Source of the DNA: Actinomycetota bacterium
GTDB lineage: Bacteria > Actinomycetota > Acidimicrobiia > Acidimicrobiales > Ilumatobacteraceae
Assembly: GCA_018882725.1 (NCBI GenBank)
Contig: VERK01000012.1
Span: 1 to 22,339, forward strand
Length of the DNA stretch: 22,339 nt
Direction: 5' to 3'
Shown here: positions 15,190 to 20,585 of the stretch, piece after piece
Layout of the letters: each line of letters begins with the position of its first letter
Numbering within the stretch: position 1 is the stretch's first letter
The notes under the pieces: model-generated
The model's database searches: none
What the model was told of the DNA's origin: nothing
What the model saw: the letters and a program-made list of their open reading frames with translations, nothing else
Translations under genes and position numbers: made by a program

Positions 15190-16152
15190 TCAGGCTCCGA
15201 CCGACTTCAGCATTTCGTCAGCCGCCGACCACGGATCGACCGTTCGCTCGACCACGCCGTCAGTGAGTTGATCCCAACGATCTCCGGTGCAGATCTCGCG
15301 GGCGCGTTGTTCGAGTCGCCGGGCCACGATCTCGCGCAACTCTTCGCGCAGACGAAAACGGCGACGACGTTCGAGTTCGCCGTTGGCGCTGATGAACGCG
15401 CGGTGCTCGTGGACTTTCTCCCACAGCGCCGGAACACCCTCACCGGTCGAACCGATCGTGGGCACGATCGGCGGACGCCACGAACCGTCGGGGATGTCCG
15501 ACAGGTCGAGCATCTGCTCGAGATCGCGGCGAGTCTCGTCGACTCCCTTTCGATCGGCCTTGTTGATGACGAACACATCGGCGATTTCCATGAGTCCGGC
15601 CTTGTTGGCCTGAACCGAATCACCCCACCCCGGGTTCACGACGACGACCGTGGTGTCGGCCTTGCCGGCGATCTCGACTTCGACCTGCCCCACACCCACG
15701 GTCTCGACCAGAACCCACAAGCGACCCACGGCATCGAGCAGACGAATGGCTTCGGGAGCGGCGAGCGACAGGCCACCGAGGTGGCCGCGTGTCGCCATCG
15801 AGCGGATGAACACACCTTGATCGGTCGCGTGATCTTGCATGCGCACGCGGTCGCCCAGGATGGCGCCGCCAGTGAACGGCGAGGACGGGTCGATGGCCAG
15901 CACCGCGACCTCGATGTCCTGACGGCGGAGGTGTCCGATGATCGACGACGTGAGCGTGCTCTTGCCGGCACCCGGAGCGCCGGTGAGTCCGACGGTGTAC
16001 GCGGTGCCGCCCTTCGGGTACGACAAACGACCGATGACACGAGCGGCGTCACCACCCTGTTCGATCAACGACAGCAACCGCGCGAGCGCGCTGCGATCAC
16101 CTTCCTGCGCGGCTTGGAAGAGGGTCTCGGGATTCCGGTCGCGCCGGTTCAC
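15190..16152 (-). CDS. meaB: MeaB/ArgK-family G3E GTPase, methylmalonyl-CoA mutase chaperone
   Basis: 320 residues. Walker A GAPGAGKST is at about 58-66, DPSSPFTGGAILGDRVRM is the family-specific switch region, ETVGVGQVEVE the second switch, and NKAD the guanine-specificity motif. The C-terminal helical arm (RRRRFRLREELREIV) forms the dimer in known members. MeaB loads and protects the adenosylcobalamin cofactor of methylmalonyl-CoA mutase or a sister acyl-CoA mutase. No mutase gene is in the window, so the partner must be elsewhere. The GTG start overlaps the stop of the NifU-like gene as GTGA (16149-16152), indicating coupled translation. Confidence 0.95.
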   Translation of the reverse strand: MNRRDRNPETLFQAAQEGDRSALARLLSLIEQGGDAARVIGRLSYPKGGTAYTVGLTGAPGAGKSTLTSSIIGHLRRQDIEVAVLAIDPSSPFTGGAILGDRVRMQDHATDQGVFIRSMATRGHLGGLSLAAPEAIRLLDAVGRLWVLVETVGVGQVEVEIAGKADTTVVVVNPGWGDSVQANKAGLMEIADVFVINKADRKGVDETRRDLEQMLDLSDIPDGSWRPPIVPTIGSTGEGVPALWEKVHEHRAFISANGELERRRRFRLREELREIVARRLEQRAREICTGDRWDQLTDGVVERTVDPWSAADEMLKSVGA

Positions 16153-16382
16153 ACGTTCACCACTTCGGTGACGCCGTCGACGCGGTCGCGCATGATGCGC
16201 TCGATCCCCTGCTTCAGGGTTTGCGTGGACGCCGGGCAGGTGCCGCAGGCGCCCACGAGCGTGACGGTGACGACACCCGTGGTCTCGTCGACTTCCTTCA
16301 ACTCGATGTCACCACCGTCGGCCTGCAACGCCGGACGGATGACTTCGATGGTTTCTTCGACCTGTGCGCGCATCGTGCTCAT
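16149..16382 (-). CDS. NifU-like (Nfu-type) Fe-S scaffold or carrier protein
   Basis: 77 residues forming only the C-terminal NifU domain: an N-terminal helix (MRAQVEETIEVIRPALQADG), then GDIELKEVD, and the cluster-binding CGTC (Cys46, Cys49) in VGACGTCPAS, followed by LKQGIERIMRDRV. Proteins of this type carry a [4Fe-4S] cluster between two subunits and pass it to apo-enzymes. The ATG at 16382 has GGAG (16390-16393, minus strand) seven bases upstream, so the longer open frame to 16472 is not needed. It is the first gene of the meaB operon. The sulfur donor could be the desulfurase at 8783-9928. Confidence 0.93.
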   Translation of the reverse strand: MSTMRAQVEETIEVIRPALQADGGDIELKEVDETTGVVTVTLVGACGTCPASTQTLKQGIERIMRDRVDGVTEVVNV

Positions 16383-16423
16383 GATGAGTCTCCGGACACC
16401 GAGGAGGTCTCCAGTGGTCGTAG

Positions 16424-16429
16424 ATCGTA
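16424..16429 (-). promoter_or_regulatory. Possible -10 element of the NifU-like / meaB / hydratase operon
   Basis: TACGAT on the minus strand, 41 bp before the ATG at 16382. It would give a leader of about 35 nt that includes the GGAG site, unlike the leaderless genes of this window. It sits in the 88-bp divergent gap shared with the small membrane-protein gene; no clear -35 is visible. Confidence 0.3.
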
Positions 16430-16470
16430 GAGTCAGAAGCCGTGGGAAACTCCGACCCGAGCCACAAGTC

Positions 16471-16599
16471 ATGAGCGGGTTCGGTGCACTCCTCGCCCAT
16501 CAGGGCGGCTGGGACGAAATCCTGTTGGTGGCCGGCCCGATCGCGGTGATCGTGGGCCTGCTCACGTTGGTGAAGAAGCGACTCGACAAACGCGACTGA
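16471..16599 (+). CDS. Small single-pass membrane protein (42 residues), unknown function
   Basis: A 42-residue frame starting MSGFGALLAHQGGWDE, followed by one hydrophobic helix (ILLVAGPIAVIVGLLTLV, 17-34) and a basic end (KKRLDKRD). The charges put the C-terminus inside and the LAHQGGWDE segment outside or at the membrane surface. It fills the gap between the NifU-like operon and murA, leaving three bases to the murA stop, and its frame is not the shadow of a gene here since no gene lies opposite. The ATG has no clear Shine-Dalgarno site. A longer open frame upstream in the same frame is antisense to meaB and is not coding. I think similar short proteins occur in other actinobacteria, but cannot verify that. 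Confidence 0.6.
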   Translation: MSGFGALLAHQGGWDEILLVAGPIAVIVGLLTLVKKRLDKRD

Positions 16600-16602
16600 T
16601 CG

Positions 16603-17865
16603 TCAGGGAGCCGGTTCGATGTGGGCACCGAGCGCACCCAGTCGGCCCAACAAATCGTCGTATCCACGCTCCACGTGCTCGAGACCCGAGATGATCGTGC
16701 GCCCGTCGGCCACGAGCCCGGCCACCACGAGGGCAGCACCAGCACGAATGTCGGGGGCCACCACCGCGGCACCGCGCAATTGGTCGACTCCGTGCACGAT
16801 GGCGTGGTGGCCGTCGGTGCGGATGTCGGCACCGAGTTTCGAGAGCTCTTCCACGTAGCGGAATCGACCCGGGTACAAGTTCTCCGTCATCACACCCACC
16901 CCCTCGGCCACCGCCATCATCGTGACCAGCAGAGGTTTGTAATCGGTCGCCACGCCGGGATACGGAAGGGTCTGCACGTCGACATTGCGCAGACGCCCGC
17001 TCGCCGTGACGCGAACACCGTCGGAACTGGGAATCACGTCGACTCCCATGTCGGAGATCTTGCGCAAGAACATCTGCATGTGATCGGCCCGTGCTCCGCG
17101 CACCATGACGTCACCACCGGTGACCGCGGCGGCGGCCATGTACGTGGCGGCTTGGATGCGGTCGTTCACCACCGCATGCGACACCGGGTGCAACGATCCG
17201 CGCGCAACACCTTCGATCACCACCACCGACGAGCCGATGCCGTCGATACGAGCGCCCATCTCCACCAACAGTTCGCACAGGTCAGCCACTTCGGGTTCGC
17301 GGGCTGCGTTGCGCAACGTGGTGACACCGTCCGCGTGAACCGCGGCGCACACGATGTTCTCGGTCGCGCCGACCGACGGGAAGTCGAGGGTGATGTCGGC
17401 ACCACGAAGATGTTCGGCCACCGCCTCGATGTGATCGACCGCGGTGTCGAACTCGGCTCCCATCGCACTCAGACCGGCGATGTGCATGTCGATCGGTCGC
17501 GATCCGAAGTCGTCGCCACCGGGCATGTCGAGTCGAACCCGACCGCAGCAGGCCAGCAACGGGCCGAGCACGTTGATGGACGCGCGAATGCTCTCGACTT
17601 GTTCGGACGGAGCATTGGAACCGATGCCGCCGGAGTTCACGAGGATCAACTCGTGCGACTCGGGGCGGTACGTGACATCGATACCGAGCGACCCGAGCAG
17701 AGAGCCCATGGTGCGCACATCGGAGATGTCGGGAACGTTCGAGAGCCGGTGCTCGCCCGCGGCGAACAGCGAACCGACCATCAACTTGAGAACCGAGTTC
17801 TTCGCACCGGGTACCACGACCTCTCCGTGAAGAGGTCCGCTGCGGTGCACCACGATGCGGTCCAT
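16603..17865 (-). CDS. murA: UDP-N-acetylglucosamine 1-carboxyvinyltransferase MurA, Asp-type active site
   Basis: First committed step of peptidoglycan synthesis: transfers enolpyruvate from PEP to UDP-GlcNAc in the cytosol. It has 420 residues, normal length. VPGAKNSVLKL contains Lys22 and Asn23 of the active site. The loop that reads PGGCAIGARP in E. coli reads PGGDDFGSRP here (115-124), so Asp118 takes the place of Cys115, the residue alkylated by fosfomycin. The C-terminal half has the expected inverted alpha/beta repeats (VRGARADHMQMFLRKISDMG). Asp at this position keeps activity and confers intrinsic fosfomycin resistance in Mycobacterium tuberculosis, so the same is expected here. The ATG at 17865 has GGGAGG three bases before it. 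Divergent from the MFS gene across 23 bp. Confidence 0.96.
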   Translation of the reverse strand: MDRIVVHRSGPLHGEVVVPGAKNSVLKLMVGSLFAAGEHRLSNVPDISDVRTMGSLLGSLGIDVTYRPESHELILVNSGGIGSNAPSEQVESIRASINVLGPLLACCGRVRLDMPGGDDFGSRPIDMHIAGLSAMGAEFDTAVDHIEAVAEHLRGADITLDFPSVGATENIVCAAVHADGVTTLRNAAREPEVADLCELLVEMGARIDGIGSSVVVIEGVARGSLHPVSHAVVNDRIQAATYMAAAAVTGGDVMVRGARADHMQMFLRKISDMGVDVIPSSDGVRVTASGRLRNVDVQTLPYPGVATDYKPLLVTMMAVAEGVGVMTENLYPGRFRYVEELSKLGADIRTDGHHAIVHGVDQLRGAAVVAPDIRAGAALVVAGLVADGRTIISGLEHVERGYDDLLGRLGALGAHIEPAP

Positions 17866-17874
17866 AGACCTCCC

Positions 17875-17880
17875 AGTATG
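17875..17880 (-). promoter_or_regulatory. Candidate -10 element of murA, overlapping the MFS -10 element
   Basis: CATACT on the minus strand, nine bases before the murA ATG. It shares four base pairs (17877-17880) with TATGCT on the other strand. A start 6-7 bp downstream would leave only a few leader bases and would lose most of the GGGAGG site, so a second murA promoter inside the MFS gene is also possible. Confidence 0.4.
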
Positions 17881-17882
17881 CT
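17877..17882 (+). promoter_or_regulatory. -10 element of the MFS transporter gene, leaderless configuration
   Basis: TATGCT, exactly six bases, then GTG at 17889. Spacing is the same as at ligA and the desulfurase gene, and there is no Shine-Dalgarno site. Confidence 0.5.
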
Positions 17883-17888
17883 CGCCCC

Positions 17889-19418
17889 GTGGGTGGCGCG
17901 AAGAGGCATCTGACGCGCCCGATTCCGAGCGACGACACACTCGCGTTCGAGCCACGGCACGATGTGCTGATCGAAGAAGCGAGGCCGGTGGTCGATTCAC
18001 GCGATGGCGTGGTGGCCCACTTCGTTCAGTCGACCGGACCGTTCACCGACTACGAGCGCACGATTCGTTCCGCAGATGGTCAACTCGTCGAGACCACGTC
18101 GTACCAACTCAGCATTCCGTGGTTCGCGTGGTTGTTCGGACCCTTGCTGCGACGCACCCTTCGTCGCTCGGCCACCCCGGGTTCGGCGCCCTTCTGGGCT
18201 CCACCCGATGTGCTCTCGGCGCGCCAGGTGAGCATTCTCGGACTGCTGGCCGCGGCCAGTCTTCTCTCCGCATTCACCAACACGCTCTTCACCCAAACCG
18301 TTGCGTTCGCCGGTGATGATCTCGGTGTCGGCGATTGGGGCCGCGGTGTCGGAGGCACCGTGGTGCGCCTCGGCATCATCGTCGGCCTACCGTTCGCACT
18401 GGCCGCCGATCGCATCGGTCGGCGACGTGTGATCGTGGGTCTCGCCTGGGCCGCGCCCATCATCGCCTCACTCGGTGCGCTCGCACCCAACTTCCCCGTG
18501 CTCGTGGCCACTCAATCGATCAGCCGACCGCTCGGACTGGCTCTCGACTTGCTGGTCGCGGTGGTGGCCGCCGAAGAGATGCCACGAAGTTCACGCGCGT
18601 ATTCAGTGAGCATTCTCGCCATGGCCAGTGGGCTGGGTGCCGGACTGGCCGTCGTGAGTCTTCCGCTGGCCGATATCGGCGATGGTGGCTGGCGACTCGT
18701 GTACGTGTTAGCGCTCGTCTGGCTACTCGTCGCGGTCGATCTCACCCGTCGGCTGCCCGAGACACAACGTTTCGAGCGACACGTGGCCGAGCAGAAACAC
18801 GTCGATGCACCGATGCAAAGTCGACGACTCGGCATTCAGATGGCGGTTGCATTCTTCGGGAATCTGCTACTCGCACCTTCTTCGTTCTTCCAGAACGGCT
18901 ATCTCAAGGACGAGCGCGGTTTCTCGGCTGGCATGGTCGCGGTGTTCACGTTGATCACCACGACACCCGGCGTGATCGGACTCGTGCTCGGTGGTCGAGC
19001 CGCCGACAAACGCGGGCGACGACGCATCGCCACCATCTGCGTGCCGATCGGCGCCGCGCTGATCGTCGGATCGTTCTGGTTCGGTGGCCCGCTCATGTGG
19101 TCGTTCGCCGTGAGTGGTTCGATCGTGGCGGCGATGGCCTACCCGTCACTCGCGGTGTATCGCACCGAACTCTTCCCCACCGGCCGTCGCGGTCGCGCGG
19201 CGTATCTCATTCTCGCCAGTGCGCTCGTGGGCGGCAGTCTGTCGCTCCTCGTCACGGGTGCCCTACTCGACAACGATGTGAGTCATGGCGCGATTCTGAG
19301 TGCCCTCTGGACGGGTCCGATGATCGTCGCGCTGATCGTGTGGTTCACGTACCCCGAAACGGCTCACCGCGAACTCGAAGAGATCAACCCGGAGGATCTC
19401 GATCCGAACTCGCGCTGA
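17889..19418 (+). CDS. Major facilitator superfamily transporter with N-terminal soluble domain
   Basis: 509 residues. A soluble N-terminal part of about 110 residues precedes the first helix (about 114-136). The transporter part has about twelve helices, with the MFS loop 2-3 motif seen twice, as ALAADRIGRRRVIVG and its second-half copy GRAADKRGRRRIATI, confirming two six-helix halves. The loop after helix 6 is charged and short. The N-terminal part (VVAHFVQSTGPFTDYERTI and LVETTSYQLSIPWFAWLF) looks like a small alpha/beta lipid- or ligand-binding module resembling SRPBCC, which is inference. The substrate cannot be predicted. The GTG at 17889 is favoured by the TATGCT hexamer six bases before it. 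The gene ends directly against the stop of the J-domain gene. Confidence 0.85.
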   Translation: MGGAKRHLTRPIPSDDTLAFEPRHDVLIEEARPVVDSRDGVVAHFVQSTGPFTDYERTIRSADGQLVETTSYQLSIPWFAWLFGPLLRRTLRRSATPGSAPFWAPPDVLSARQVSILGLLAAASLLSAFTNTLFTQTVAFAGDDLGVGDWGRGVGGTVVRLGIIVGLPFALAADRIGRRRVIVGLAWAAPIIASLGALAPNFPVLVATQSISRPLGLALDLLVAVVAAEEMPRSSRAYSVSILAMASGLGAGLAVVSLPLADIGDGGWRLVYVLALVWLLVAVDLTRRLPETQRFERHVAEQKHVDAPMQSRRLGIQMAVAFFGNLLLAPSSFFQNGYLKDERGFSAGMVAVFTLITTTPGVIGLVLGGRAADKRGRRRIATICVPIGAALIVGSFWFGGPLMWSFAVSGSIVAAMAYPSLAVYRTELFPTGRRGRAAYLILASALVGGSLSLLVTGALLDNDVSHGAILSALWTGPMIVALIVWFTYPETAHRELEEINPEDLDPNSR

Positions 19419-20117
19419 TCAACCGGTGAGAATGCGACGGGCCTCGCTCAGGTCGCCGATGATGCCACTGGCGGCCGACTCGTCACCACCGTGATCGGGA
19501 TGCACCTCGCGCAAGCGTGCGCGGAACTGACTCATCACGTCACGCTTCGACGGTTTGGTGGTGCCGGCTGGGAAGCCGAGGACGTCGAGTGCCCACGCAC
19601 GTGGGTCGGCGAGTGAACGCAACGACGCCGTCTTCGAGCCGGCCAGGTGGGCCACGAACGCCGCGCCGAGCGGACCGCGCCACGACATGGACTTGAGCAG
19701 CACCGGCTCGAGCGACAGTCGACTCTCGCGATCGAGGCGTTCGAGGGCGTAGATGGCGCCGAGAACCTGCTGCATCGGGCTGCCGTTGGTGTCGAACTCG
19801 AACTCGACCTCGTCGCCCGTACCCACGACGCGATGACGACTGCACGCGAGGCCATGGCGGTCGACTTGGTAGCGATGACGCAGACGTGGTTGCGCGATGC
19901 GCTCGCCGCGCTGGATCTGCGAGATGAGGCGGTGAGTGTCGGGAACCAAGTCGTCGTCGATCTCGGGAACGTGACGAGCGATCACGGCACCGAGCAACAG
20001 TCCCCCGAAACCGGGAGCCGGATCGACCGGCAGCACCATGTGTCCGAGCGAGATGCGCCGGGTTGGTGTGAGAGGACGCGTGTGCCACACCTCGAGTTCG
20101 GCGAGCAGCACGGTCAT
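19419..20117 (-). CDS. Protein with C-terminal J-domain, N-terminal domain unknown
   Basis: 232 residues. The last 60 or so form a J-domain-like helical bundle with the HPD tripeptide at 206-208 in REVHPDHGG, preceded by a basic helix (RDVMSQFRARL) and followed by a helix ending in LSEARRIL. HPD is the signature that stimulates DnaK ATPase. The first 170 residues lack the Gly/Phe and zinc-finger regions of DnaJ. They include FGGLLLGAVIARHVPEID and a hydrophilic beta-rich part, and match no family I know. This would be a class C J-protein that brings a particular client to DnaK. The ATG at 20117 is 10 bp after the stop of the repeat-protein gene, so the two are likely co-transcribed. The longer open frame upstream is antisense or out of frame with that gene. 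Confidence 0.78.
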   Translation of the reverse strand: MTVLLAELEVWHTRPLTPTRRISLGHMVLPVDPAPGFGGLLLGAVIARHVPEIDDDLVPDTHRLISQIQRGERIAQPRLRHRYQVDRHGLACSRHRVVGTGDEVEFEFDTNGSPMQQVLGAIYALERLDRESRLSLEPVLLKSMSWRGPLGAAFVAHLAGSKTASLRSLADPRAWALDVLGFPAGTTKPSKRDVMSQFRARLREVHPDHGGDESAASGIIGDLSEARRILTG

Positions 20118-20127
20118 GACGATGCCG

Positions 20128-20565
20128 TCAGACCGAGTCGTCGAGTTCGACGTCGTCGTACTCGTCGAGAATGTCTTCGACCATGTCTTCGGCCGCCGTC
20201 GGCACCACGAGCGTGTCTTCGACCCAACGGTGCGTGATGCGAGCCGCGACCAGACGTTCGGTGATCTCACGACGCTCGGCCATCGAGTAATCGTCGAGTT
20301 CGTACTCGGTGACTTCGTCGCCATCGTCCACTCCGCCGACCACCGCAGTTGATCCGATGCCGAGTTCCTTCTCGAGGCGTTCGAAGATGCGATCGACGAC
20401 GTCTTCGAACTCTTCGGAGACGACGAGTTCGCTCTCGACCCACGCGTGGGCGATGTCGGCATTGGCGAGCAACGCCGTGAGTTCGGCCTGTTGATCGGAC
20501 GACCACGACGACAAGTCGTAGAAGACGTTGGCGGCGTCGGGATCGAGCGGGTTCCAATCGGTCAC
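20128..20565 (-). CDS. Acidic protein made of two copies of a ~50-residue domain, unknown function
   Basis: 145 residues, strongly acidic, no membrane segment or signal. Residues about 16-64 and 87-135 align without gaps: YDLSSWSSDQQAELTALL with YELDDYSMAERREITERL, then IAHAWVESELVV with ITHRWVEDTLVV, then a helix with EDVVDRIF or EDMVEDIL. By my count 19 of 49 positions are identical, so an internal duplication is clear. Each unit looks like a beta-alpha-beta-alpha module similar in pattern to DUF2007-type signal-transducing domains, but I cannot assign a family. The GTG at 20565 lies seven bases after a TAGCGT hexamer. The J-domain gene follows after 10 bp; the S9 peptidase gene ends 20 bp upstream. 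Confidence 0.78.
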   Translation of the reverse strand: MTDWNPLDPDAANVFYDLSSWSSDQQAELTALLANADIAHAWVESELVVSEEFEDVVDRIFERLEKELGIGSTAVVGGVDDGDEVTEYELDDYSMAERREITERLVAARITHRWVEDTLVVPTAAEDMVEDILDEYDDVELDDSV

Positions 20566-20572
20566 GTCGGCG

Positions 20573-20578
20573 ACGCTA
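20573..20578 (-). promoter_or_regulatory. Candidate -10 element of the repeat-protein / J-domain genes
   Basis: TAGCGT on the minus strand, seven bases, then GTG at 20565. It lies in the 20-bp gap after the S9 peptidase stop and could make the two downstream genes independent of the peptidase gene. Confidence 0.4.
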
Positions 20579-20585
20579 TCCGCCC

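Noticed and set aside
15268..16470. Plus-strand frame running into the 42-residue membrane protein
   Set aside because: Everything before 16471 is antisense to meaB and the NifU-like gene. Only the last 42 codons look like a protein.
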